A stretch of DNA of 64,000 bases, from the NCBI RefSeq assembly GCF_001866665.1, contig NZ_MLYO01000066.1, forward strand, positions 1 to 64,000. The letters are read 5' to 3'. This stretch comes from Streptomyces monashensis. Lineage in GTDB: Bacteria; Actinomycetota; Actinomycetes; Streptomycetales; Streptomycetaceae. Shown piece by piece: positions 26,901 through 38,656 of the stretch. Under the pieces are notes generated by a model. The model was not told the DNA's origin. It searched no databases and saw only the letters and a list, made by a program, of their open reading frames with translations. Every line of letters begins with the position of its first letter. The stretch's first letter is position 1. Both the position numbers and the translations under genes were made by a program.

Positions 26901-26929
26901 AGCGTACCTACCTCACGGACTTCGGTCAA
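26901..26929 (-). promoter_or_regulatory. Promoter of the str operon
   Basis: The minus strand reads TTGACC, a 17-bp spacer and TACGCT, a strong vegetative-type promoter, giving a leader of about 190 nt before rpsL. Confidence 0.72.
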
Positions 26930-27162
26930 AACAAATGGAGCGGGCCCCGACACGCCGGACTTCTCACCTCGTGAGCGAGCTTTCGTCCCACTTGTCCTAT
27001 GGCTGTCGTACGGCCGCCCCGGCACCACATCGCCCCTGGTCGGAGGGGGCACCGACGACCTTCGGACATTTATGGCCGATTTACAGTCTTGCCGGGGGTA
27101 CGGCCGATGCGCTTTCAGTACGTTGATCCGTCCGCTGCGGGTGAACGATTCGGGGGGCCGGC

Positions 27163-27930
27163 ATGACGAGCGCGTGGACCACCACGTCGGTACGGGACGA
27201 CGGCGGCCTGGACGACCGGGTGCCCTTCCTGGCCCGGCTGGAGACCGAGGACCGGGCGGCACTGCTGGCACTCGGCCGGGAGCTGACGTTCCCCGCCCGC
27301 ACGGTGCTGATCCGCCAGAACGAGCCGTCGTCGTACGTGCTCTTCCTCGTCCAGGGCTGGACGAAGGTGACCGCGGCGGCCACCAACGGCTACGAGGCGC
27401 TGCTCGCGCTGCGCGGCCCCGGTGACATCGTCGGCGAGTCGTCGGCGATCACCGGACGGCCGCGGTCGGCGACGGTGACCGCGCTGGAGCCGGTGCGTTC
27501 GCTGGCCGTGGAGCACGAACGGTTCCGCGGCTTCCTCCAGCACTCCCCCGCCACGTCCTTCGCGCTGCTGGGCCTGACCGCCGACCGCACCCGCGCCGCC
27601 GACCGCCGCCGTCTGGAGTTCGCCTCCCTGAACGTGCGCGAGCGCCTCGCCGTGCTGCTCCTGGAGCTGGCCCGCACCCACGGCCGCCGCACCGAGGAGG
27701 GCATCGAGCTCTCCGTACCGCTGAGCAAGCAGGAGCTGGCGGGCTCGGTGGGCGCCTCGCGCGAGATGGTCCAGCGCCTGCTGAAGGAGCTCCGCGACAA
27801 GCAGGCGGTCACCACGGGCCGCCGCACCCTCCTGATCCGCCGCCCCGACGTGCTCCGGCAGATAGCGGCGGCGACGGCGACGGAGGGAGCACCGGCGATC
27901 CCCTCGCCGCCCAGGTCGCCCGAGGGATGA
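27163..27930 (+). CDS. Crp/Fnr-family transcriptional regulator
   Basis: A 255-residue protein with an N-terminal cNMP-binding beta-barrel (about residues 20-125) and a C-terminal winged helix (HTH at about 187-211, LSKQELAGSVGASREMVQRL). The phosphate-binding cassette reads GDIVGESSAI then RSATV, keeping Gly91, Glu92, Arg101 and Ser102 at the positions that bind cAMP in Crp. This suggests it senses a cyclic nucleotide. It lies just upstream of a nucleotide-cyclase-like gene on the same strand, so the pair may be functionally linked. Confidence 0.9.
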   Translation: MTSAWTTTSVRDDGGLDDRVPFLARLETEDRAALLALGRELTFPARTVLIRQNEPSSYVLFLVQGWTKVTAAATNGYEALLALRGPGDIVGESSAITGRPRSATVTALEPVRSLAVEHERFRGFLQHSPATSFALLGLTADRTRAADRRRLEFASLNVRERLAVLLLELARTHGRRTEEGIELSVPLSKQELAGSVGASREMVQRLLKELRDKQAVTTGRRTLLIRRPDVLRQIAAATATEGAPAIPSPPRSPEG

Positions 27931-28053
27931 CTCCGGGCCCCGGATTCACTCTGTGCACACGGTCACACTCCGACTGCGTCATCCGCCCTCACGGCCGGCG
28001 CCGGCGCCGGGCCACTCTGCTGCTCTGCACGGCGCAACTCCCGAGAGGCGACC

Positions 28054-28956
28054 ATGACCGACCCCGTGAGCCGGACGATCCTGCTGCTGGACATCGAGCG
28101 GTTCAGCGACCGAGACGACGTGGAGCAGGCCTATCTGCGGCGCATGCTGTACGACCTCACCGACCGCGTGCTGGAACGCGCGGGCATCGACGAGACCCGG
28201 CGGCTGCGGGCCGACCGCGGGGACGCGGTGATGGAGCTGATCGACGCCAACGCCTCGGTCACGGCGCTGCTGCGGGTCCTGCTCGGCGAGGTCCCCGCCG
28301 AGCTGCGCGCCGTCAACCGCATGGCGTCCCGCTCCGCGCAGATGCGGCTGCGCGGCGTCGTCGCCACCGGTTACGTCGCCGTGGACGAGCACGACGGCTG
28401 GGTCGGCGCCGATCTGAACCACGCCTGCCGGCTGCTGGACGCCGCCCTGCTGCGCCAGGCCCTGCGCGAGCGGCCCGACGACTTCGCGCTGTGCGTCTCG
28501 GACGCCCTGTACGCCGGTGTGGTGCGCCACGACCACCCGGGCATCCCAGCCGGCGACTTCCGCCCGGTGACGGTGGACAGCAAGAACGGCCCGCTGCGGG
28601 CCTGGCTGCACGGGCCGCTGCCGGTGGGCACGGACCGGGACGCGGCGCGGGATCACGACCACGGTGACACGGGGGAGGTGCCGGGCGGATCGGGGGACCG
28701 CCCGGCACCGCGGCCGCCCGCCGCGCCGGAGGGCTCAGGGGGAGCCCCGGCGCCGGGCGCCCCCGCCACCGGGACGTCCATCACCATCCAGGGCGGCACC
28801 CTCAGCGGCGGCGTACTCGGCGGCAACCAGTACGGCGGGATCAGCGGCGGCCACTTCAGCGGCGACGTCTCCCTCGGCGAACACCGCGGCGACGGCCGTG
28901 GCGACGGCGGCGGGAGAGACGGCCGTGACGGCCGCGGGCGGGGTGCGGACGCATGA
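28054..28956 (+). CDS. Class III nucleotide-cyclase-like protein with C-terminal Gly-rich motif
   Basis: A 300-residue protein. Residues 8-200 resemble a class III cyclase homology domain: metal Asp13 in ILLLDIERFS, second metal Asp57 in RGDAVMEL 44 residues later, and the Asn-x3-Arg pair in LNHACRLLDA. The purine-selecting Lys and Asp positions of adenylate cyclases are not kept. After a Pro/Gly linker, residues 251-275 form a Gly-rich motif with GGISGGHFSGDVSLG. The stop overlaps the next start as ATGA. It resembles a Pycsar cyclase, but the product is unknown. Confidence 0.75.
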   Translation: MTDPVSRTILLLDIERFSDRDDVEQAYLRRMLYDLTDRVLERAGIDETRRLRADRGDAVMELIDANASVTALLRVLLGEVPAELRAVNRMASRSAQMRLRGVVATGYVAVDEHDGWVGADLNHACRLLDAALLRQALRERPDDFALCVSDALYAGVVRHDHPGIPAGDFRPVTVDSKNGPLRAWLHGPLPVGTDRDAARDHDHGDTGEVPGGSGDRPAPRPPAAPEGSGGAPAPGAPATGTSITIQGGTLSGGVLGGNQYGGISGGHFSGDVSLGEHRGDGRGDGGGRDGRDGRGRGADA

Positions 28957-31205
28957 GCACGCCCGAGCCGCAGGAAGCGCCCCGCCCGGCCGGACCGCCG
29001 GCCCCCGAGCCGGCCGCCGCGGACGAGCCCCGACCGGCCGACGCCGCCGCGGACCCGGACGCGGCCGAGGAACGGGACCAGCCGCAGGACGCCTGGTCGG
29101 CCCGGCGCGACCTGGTCGACCACAGCCCGCGCTCCATGAACGTCGGCGCGCGGGCCCGTTTCAGCGGCGGCCTGCTCGGCGGCGACCAGCACGGCGGGAT
29201 CAGCGGCGGCCACTTCACCGGCGACGTGTTCCTCGGCGGCAAGACGGAGGTCTACCGGGTCGGCGCACCGGGCACCGCGACCCCGGCCTCCGGCGAGGTG
29301 CCCGAGGCCACGCTGGCGGAGCTGGAGCGCGGCTTCGCGGCCGACGAGCAGCTGATGGAGCGCCTGCTGCGACGGCTGCGCGAGGACCGGGTGCTGGTGC
29401 TATCCGGCGGCCGCTTCACCGGCCGGCGCACCGCCGCGCTGATGCTGCTGCGCCGCCTCGGCGCCCACCCCGTGCGCACCCTGGCCCGCGACACCACCGC
29501 CGCCGGTCTCGCCGACCGGTTCGGCGACGAGCACGCCGCACCGGACGCGCCGGGCCGGGACAAGGCCCGCGGCCATGTGCTGTGCGACCTCACGCCGCGC
29601 CGCGACCAGCCGCTGCGCTGGACCCATCTGCTCGCCGTCCGCGAGCGCCTCGCCGAGCGGGACGCCTACCTCGTCGTCACCCTCGACCCCGGCGCCGCGC
29701 TGGACGACGTGACCGCCGAGGAATGGCGTCCGCCGGCCGCCGCCGAGGTGCTCGCCGCCCGGCTGCGCGCCCGCACCGACGAGGAGACGGCCGGCCGACT
29801 GCTCGCCCTGCCGGAGGTCGCCGACTTCCTGGGACGCAGCCACCAGCCGCGCGAGACGGCAGAGTTCGCCGGGCTGCTCGTCCGGTACGCGACCGCAGAG
29901 GCCGACGCGGCCGACGTCGCACGGTTCTCGCTGGCGTCGCTGGAGAGCCAGGTCCAGGAGTGGTTCGAGGCCCCGGAGTCCGAACTCCACCTGCGCGACA
30001 AGGCCTTCCTCGTCGCCCTCGCCGCCTTCGACGGCGGGCCGTACGCGCTCACCGCCGAGCTGAGCGACCTGCTCTACCGCCACCTCCAGGAGACCGAGAA
30101 CCGCGCCCGCGTCCCCGAGGTCCCCGTCTTCGGCACACACGTCGGCAAGCGGCTGCAGCTGGCCCGTGCGGAGATGAAGTGGGAGCCCGAGCAGACCGAG
30201 TGGGGCCCCGTCGACCAGCAGAAGGCCGTGTTCCGCGACGAGCGCGCCTCGCTGGTGCTGCTGCGCGAGGTGTGGACGGGCCACCCCTCCGCCCGGCCCG
30301 CGCTGATCCGCTGGCTGCGCCAACTGGCCGACGACGGACGCCCGTTGGTGCGCACCCGGGCCGCCTCCACCGTGGCGGTCCTCGCCCGCACCGATCTGCC
30401 GTCCGCGATGGCGCTGGTCATCGAGCCGTGGGGCACCTCCAAGCGGTACCGGCACCGGCTCGTGGCCGTCAACGCGCTCGCCCTGGCCCACCTGGTCGGC
30501 ACGCCCAACATCCCGCGCATCCTCGACGCCTGGTGCGAGGACGGCCCGGCGCCGCTGCGCTGGGTGGCCGTACGGGCGTACGGGCTGATCGGGGCGGAGC
30601 GCCCGGTGCAGGCCATGGCCGCCCTGCGCCGCGCCGTACGGCGGCTGTACGAGGACCAGCCCGACGACATCGACGGCGAGCTGGCCGACGAACTGGCCGA
30701 GGCCGTCGCGCTGTTGCTGCTGTCGGCCGCGAGCGACAGCGTCCTCGGCGAGCTGTGCGCCCACCTCGACGACGACCGTGCCGTACGCGACCTGACGCTG
30801 ACCGGCTTCATCGGGGCCTGCGAGCACACCGAGGGCGACGAACGGTACGGCGCTCCGCTCGTCCTCGACTGGTTCGCCCGCGCGACCACCGAGCGCGCCA
30901 CCGCCGCCTTGGTGACCGACGACCGTGGTACGACCGCCGCGCAGGGCGTGCCGTTCCTCTGGCGGGCCGCGCTGGCCGATCTGGGCACCACACGGCAGGC
31001 GCTGAGGGTCCTGAGCCGCTGGGTGCTGATCGCCGACCGGTCGGCGCCCGTCGAGTGGGCCCTGGCCGCGCTGCTGCCGAGGCTCGTCACCACCGCCACC
31101 GAGTACGAGCGGCTGAGCCATCTGCTGCGCACCATGCCGGGCGAGGACGGCGCCCGTCCGCCCGAGGTCGCGGCCCGCCTGCTGACCGTGCTGTCCGCCC
31201 ACTGA
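28953..31205 (+). CDS. Degenerate P-loop and helical-repeat protein with N-terminal Gly-rich motif
   Basis: A 750-residue protein. Residues 1-60 are disordered and acidic. Residues 71-95 carry the same Gly-rich motif as the cyclase C-terminus, with GGISGGHFTGDVFLG. Residues 146-170 look like a degenerate Walker A (VLVLSGGRFTGRRT) where Arg replaces the catalytic Lys, as in atypical STAND-like proteins. From about 400 the sequence is helical and repeat-like (HEAT-type), for example RALIRWLRQLADDGRPLVRT. Function is inferred: a sensor or scaffold coupled to the cyclase. Confidence 0.7.
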   Translation: MSTPEPQEAPRPAGPPAPEPAAADEPRPADAAADPDAAEERDQPQDAWSARRDLVDHSPRSMNVGARARFSGGLLGGDQHGGISGGHFTGDVFLGGKTEVYRVGAPGTATPASGEVPEATLAELERGFAADEQLMERLLRRLREDRVLVLSGGRFTGRRTAALMLLRRLGAHPVRTLARDTTAAGLADRFGDEHAAPDAPGRDKARGHVLCDLTPRRDQPLRWTHLLAVRERLAERDAYLVVTLDPGAALDDVTAEEWRPPAAAEVLAARLRARTDEETAGRLLALPEVADFLGRSHQPRETAEFAGLLVRYATAEADAADVARFSLASLESQVQEWFEAPESELHLRDKAFLVALAAFDGGPYALTAELSDLLYRHLQETENRARVPEVPVFGTHVGKRLQLARAEMKWEPEQTEWGPVDQQKAVFRDERASLVLLREVWTGHPSARPALIRWLRQLADDGRPLVRTRAASTVAVLARTDLPSAMALVIEPWGTSKRYRHRLVAVNALALAHLVGTPNIPRILDAWCEDGPAPLRWVAVRAYGLIGAERPVQAMAALRRAVRRLYEDQPDDIDGELADELAEAVALLLLSAASDSVLGELCAHLDDDRAVRDLTLTGFIGACEHTEGDERYGAPLVLDWFARATTERATAALVTDDRGTTAAQGVPFLWRAALADLGTTRQALRVLSRWVLIADRSAPVEWALAALLPRLVTTATEYERLSHLLRTMPGEDGARPPEVAARLLTVLSAH

Positions 31206-31280
31206 CCCATCCGTCTCACAGACCCGCCCGTCTCACAGACCCGCCCGTCCCGCAGACCGACCCATCCGCAGACCGACCCG
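31206..31280 (+). repeat. Short degenerate tandem repeat before the SPFH-like gene
   Basis: The spacer contains about four units of 17 to 18 bp. Two units share CCGTCTCACAGACCCGC exactly; the later two are degenerate (CCGTCCCGCAGACCGA and CCATCCGCAGACCGA). It could come from replication slippage, or act as a leader or binding site. Confidence 0.6.
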
Positions 31281-31292
31281 GGAAGACACACC

Positions 31293-32774
31293 ATGCCCTC
31301 CTTCCGGCAACCCGAGTGGCAGCAGCCCGCCGACCGGCACACCCAGCTGGTCGACCCGGTGCTCACCGTGCGGCAGCTGTCGCGCTTCGAGTTCAACTTC
31401 CGATCCCTGGTCCGCATCGACCACGCGCTCGTCTTCTCCACGCCGAAGGGCTCCTACGAGGCCTACCTGCCGCCCCAGCGGCCGACGCGCGCCGAGATCA
31501 CGGCCAAGCGCTACTCCGCCGTCTACGAGGTGGACATGGGCGTCCACCCGCACACCTCCACCCTGACGCTGCCGAGCGACAACGACGCCTTCGAGTTCAC
31601 CGCCGAGATCGACCTGTCCTGGCAGGTGCTGGACCCGGCCCGGTTCGTGGCGAGCGGGCACCGGGACGTGCCCGCGCTGGTGCTCGGCGAACTCCAGCAG
31701 GCGGCCCGGCCGGTCACCCGCCGCTTCCCGGTCGCGCGCAGCGCCTCGGCCGAGCAGGAACTGCTCCAGGCGGTGACCGTGCTCGGGCCGCTCGGGGCGA
31801 CCGCGGGACTCCAGGTCACCTGGACCCTGCGGCTGCGGCGCGACCAGGCCGACATCGAGCACCAGCAGCGGCTGCGGGCCATCGACCACTCCGCCACCGA
31901 GCAGTCCTTCGCGGCCCAGCGGGGCATGCAGGTCGACGTGGACATGGACCGCCGGCTGCGCCAGCAGGACGCGCTCCAGATCGAGCGGGCCGTCGCGTAC
32001 GGCACCCAGCAGCAGGAACTCCTGCTCCGGCAGCAGCGCTGGCAGCACGAGCAGGCCATGCTCGCGAGCGGGCAGCACCACGAGCTCGCCCTCCAGCAGG
32101 GGCGTCAGCAGGTGGAGTTGCAGCAGATCGAGGCCCAGAAGATCGAGTTCTACCAGTTCCATCTCCAGCAGGGCGGCGTGCACTCCTGGGCCCTCCACCT
32201 CGCCCAGCACCCGGAGGACTCCCACCTGGTGATGAGCAGCATGCGCGAGGACCAACTGCGCATGATCCAGGCCCAGATGGACCTGGTGAAGCAGCTGCTG
32301 AGCGGCGACACGGCCGAGAACTACGAGCTGGAGGGCCCCAAACAGCTGGCCCTGCGCACGGTCAGCGACATCCTCAACCAGCGCCTCCCCGGCGTACCGC
32401 AGAACCCGCCCCTGCTGCCGCAGGGCCCGCCGCAGGCGGTGCCGACGGAGGCGATGCCGGCGGAGCCCGCGAGCCCGACGCAGCCCCTCGCTCCGGCTGC
32501 CCCGGCTGCCCCACCGGCCCCACCAGCACCGCCGACCGCGCCCTACACCCCGCCGGGCATGCCCGGTCCGTACGCCACCCCCGGCTTCCCGGCTCCGCCG
32601 GCCTACGCGCCGCCGCCCCCGCCCGCCTACGCCCCGACGACACCGGCCTGGCAGCCGCCTCCCGGGTACGGCACGACGCCGACGGTGCCGGATCCGGGTG
32701 CGGTTGCGGCGGCGCAGCCGGAGGACACGGAGCCCCCGGCCGCACCCGGCGACGGCGAAGCGAGCGGCACGTGA
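31293..32774 (+). CDS. SPFH-like coiled-coil protein
   Basis: A 493-residue protein. Residues about 15-185 resemble an SPFH/band 7 domain (VDMGVHPHTSTLTLPSDNDA, WQVLDPARFVASGHRDVPAL). Residues about 185-330 are a long Gln/Arg-rich coiled coil, and the C-terminal 110 residues are Pro/Ala-rich. No N-terminal membrane hairpin is visible. SPFH proteins build membrane scaffolds and are known in phage-defence loci. It is in the same operon and overlaps the next gene as GTGA. The SPFH assignment is by pattern and is not certain. Confidence 0.62.
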   Translation: MPSFRQPEWQQPADRHTQLVDPVLTVRQLSRFEFNFRSLVRIDHALVFSTPKGSYEAYLPPQRPTRAEITAKRYSAVYEVDMGVHPHTSTLTLPSDNDAFEFTAEIDLSWQVLDPARFVASGHRDVPALVLGELQQAARPVTRRFPVARSASAEQELLQAVTVLGPLGATAGLQVTWTLRLRRDQADIEHQQRLRAIDHSATEQSFAAQRGMQVDVDMDRRLRQQDALQIERAVAYGTQQQELLLRQQRWQHEQAMLASGQHHELALQQGRQQVELQQIEAQKIEFYQFHLQQGGVHSWALHLAQHPEDSHLVMSSMREDQLRMIQAQMDLVKQLLSGDTAENYELEGPKQLALRTVSDILNQRLPGVPQNPPLLPQGPPQAVPTEAMPAEPASPTQPLAPAAPAAPPAPPAPPTAPYTPPGMPGPYATPGFPAPPAYAPPPPPAYAPTTPAWQPPPGYGTTPTVPDPGAVAAAQPEDTEPPAAPGDGEASGT

Positions 32775-33304
32775 CGACCGCGGACCCCGACGCGCCGGCG
32801 GACCCGGACACCCCCACCGCCGCCCGGCTCTGCGCGCGACTGCTCGCCGAGACGCGCGGCGAGATCGCCCACGCCGACAACAAGGCCTCCGTCCTCGTCG
32901 CCGCGCTCGGGATGACCGCAGGGGTGTTCAGCGCGCTGCTCGCGGGACGGAAGTGGAGCCCGTCCGCGCTCTCCGTGACCGGCACCGTCGTGTGGTGGGC
33001 CGGGGCCCTGTCCCTGCTGGTCTCGCTGCTCGCCCTGCTCCTCGCCGTACTGCCCCGCTACCGGCTCGGCACCTGGACGCCCGGGGAACCGCTGTCGTAC
33101 TTCGGCGACATCCAACAGGCCGTCCGGCAGGGCCGTCTGGACTCCGCTCTCGCCGACACCGAGCTGCGTCCCACGGCCGGGCTGACCCGCGCGCTCACCG
33201 AGAACAGCCGGATCGCCGCGCGCAAGCACCAGTGGATCCGCACCGGGCTCATCGCCTTCTGCGCCGGCACGGTCCTGCTGCCGGCCTCCCTGCTGATCGG
33301 CTGA
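32771..33304 (+). CDS. Pycsar effector-like membrane protein (PycTM/DUF5706 type)
   Basis: A 177-residue protein starting at a GTG that overlaps the SPFH-like stop. After a short N-terminal tail it has AETRGEIAHADNKASVLVAA, the signature of the Pycsar effector family (aD-x-KAs followed by a membrane helix), then TM helices at about 41-59, 72-94 and 155-176. In Pycsar systems PycTM is triggered by cCMP or cUMP to damage the membrane. The family match is by eye. Its linkage to a cyclase gene supports it. Confidence 0.68.
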   Translation: MTTADPDAPADPDTPTAARLCARLLAETRGEIAHADNKASVLVAALGMTAGVFSALLAGRKWSPSALSVTGTVVWWAGALSLLVSLLALLLAVLPRYRLGTWTPGEPLSYFGDIQQAVRQGRLDSALADTELRPTAGLTRALTENSRIAARKHQWIRTGLIAFCAGTVLLPASLLIG

Positions 33305-33354
33305 TCCGCCGTTCGGCAGCCGTCCCCACGCACGTGAAGGAACGAACGACCGCC

Positions 33355-34599
33355 ATGACCTCACCACCGGACCACCCCGAGCCATCCGTCCGCCCGCACC
33401 CCGAGCCGCCCCCGGCGCCGCCGGCGTACCCGACGGCAGCGCCGACGCCCCCGCCCTATCCACAGGCGGCCGCCGCTCCCCCGTACCCGCACACCGCACC
33501 CCGGTACCCCGGTCCCCCACAGGCGGCGGCGCCCGTGCCGCCGCAGTACCCGGGCTCCGCTCCGCAGTACCCGACGGCGCCACCGCCCGTGCCCCCGGTC
33601 GCGCCCCCCGTCGCACCGCCGGCCCCGGCACAGCACCCGCACCACATCGACACCGACCGGGGCCGCGTCTTCCTCAGCGACAAGCAGCGTCAGACGGACG
33701 CCACGGCCTGGGGGAACCTGCTGCTGCACGTGCCCAACTTCCTGTGCAGCCTCTTCGTCGTCGGCCTGGTCGCCGCGTTCTTCGGGGGCTTCGGCATCGT
33801 CGTCGTGCTCGCCTGGCTCGCCAGCGGCGCGCTCGTGTTCCACCGGCCCACCGAGAGCGCGCTGGCGCGCCATGTGTTCCGGCTGCGCCACCCCACTCCG
33901 CAGGAACGCGCCGTACTCGAACCGGTCTGGCGGGAGGTCACGGCCCGCGCCGGGGTCGAGGGCCGCAACTACGAGCTGTGGGTGGAGGACAGCGACGCCC
34001 TGAACGCGGTCGCGGCCGCCGGACACATCGTCGGCGTCACCCGCTTCGCCATGAACGGCCTGCCCAACGGCCAGCTGGCCGCCGTCATGGCGCACGAGCT
34101 GGGCCACCACGTCGGCGGCCACGCCTGGTCCTCGCTGCTCGGCTACTGGTACGCCCTGCCCGGCCGGACGGCCTGGCGAGTGCTGAAGGCGGTCTCGGGC
34201 TTCACGTTCAGGATCTCGCGTGCCTTCGGCTGCTTCGGCATGGGCTTCCTCGTCCTGGTCGTCGGCAGCGTCGGACTGGCCACCATCAGCACGTTCTACG
34301 GCCTGCCGCTGCTGCTCCTGGTCGTGCCGTACGCCCTGGCCGCCGTGGGCCGCCGCGCCGAACTGCGGGCCGACGAGCACGCCGCCGCGCTGGGCTTCGC
34401 CCCCATGCTGGCGGCCGTCCTCGACACGATGCACCGGCAGGAGCAGTGGCAGCAGGCCCAGCTGGCCGCACAGGGCGGCGGACGGCACGTCGAGGAGAGC
34501 GCACTCGCCCGGCTGCTGTCCTCCCACCCCGACCACCACACCCGGCTGCACCACCTCCAGCCCTACCTGCAGCCGCAGGGCCCGGCACAGAACGGCTGA
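33355..34599 (+). CDS. M48-family membrane metalloprotease
   Basis: A 414-residue protein with a Pro/Tyr-rich N-terminal region (about 1-100), then two membrane-prone segments (LCSLFVVGLVAAFFGGFGIV is one), then the M48 core: the zinc motif in MAHELGHHVGGH and the third ligand Glu in RADEHAAALG. The family includes HtpX-like proteases that cleave membrane proteins. It ends the cassette and is followed by a terminator. I infer that it could process the PycTM-like effector or another membrane partner. Confidence 0.85.
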   Translation: MTSPPDHPEPSVRPHPEPPPAPPAYPTAAPTPPPYPQAAAAPPYPHTAPRYPGPPQAAAPVPPQYPGSAPQYPTAPPPVPPVAPPVAPPAPAQHPHHIDTDRGRVFLSDKQRQTDATAWGNLLLHVPNFLCSLFVVGLVAAFFGGFGIVVVLAWLASGALVFHRPTESALARHVFRLRHPTPQERAVLEPVWREVTARAGVEGRNYELWVEDSDALNAVAAAGHIVGVTRFAMNGLPNGQLAAVMAHELGHHVGGHAWSSLLGYWYALPGRTAWRVLKAVSGFTFRISRAFGCFGMGFLVLVVGSVGLATISTFYGLPLLLLVVPYALAAVGRRAELRADEHAAALGFAPMLAAVLDTMHRQEQWQQAQLAAQGGGRHVEESALARLLSSHPDHHTRLHHLQPYLQPQGPAQNG

Positions 34600-34606
34600 A
34601 CACGCC

Positions 34607-34643
34607 GAAGGGCGGCCACCCCGAAACGGAGTGGCCGCCCTTC
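34607..34643. terminator. Bidirectional terminator between the M48 gene and rpoC
   Basis: A perfect 13-bp stem (GAAGGGCGGCCAC and its complement) with an 11-nt loop lies between the two convergent genes. Confidence 0.85.
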
Positions 34644-34654
34644 ATGCTGCTCGC

Positions 34655-38554
<3,900 letters not shown>

Positions 38555-38656
38555 TATGCGTCAATCCCTCTCAGGGTCGTAAGTCTGTGGTCTGAAACGG
38601 GGGCCTGGGGGTCGGCGGGGGCCTCACTCATCGGCGAGGCCCCTGCCGGACTCCCG

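Larger units (their letters stand above)
26709..27162. other. str leader and divergent intergenic region
   Basis: This 454-bp gap separates rpsL (minus) from the Crp/Fnr gene (plus). It holds the str promoter, a leader of about 190 nt with the element shared with S10, and the unmapped upstream region of the Crp/Fnr gene. No gene is evident. Confidence 0.75.

Noticed and set aside
29400..31202. A 600-codon minus-strand frame opposite the P-loop protein
   Set aside because: Gly/Gln/Arg-rich shadow; the plus-strand frame has the shared motif and normal organisation.
28664..33304. A plus-strand open frame of about 1550 codons across the cassette
   Set aside because: It runs in another frame through the P-loop and SPFH-like genes, is Arg/Pro/Ala-rich and only its last 178 codons (the PycTM-like gene) are real.
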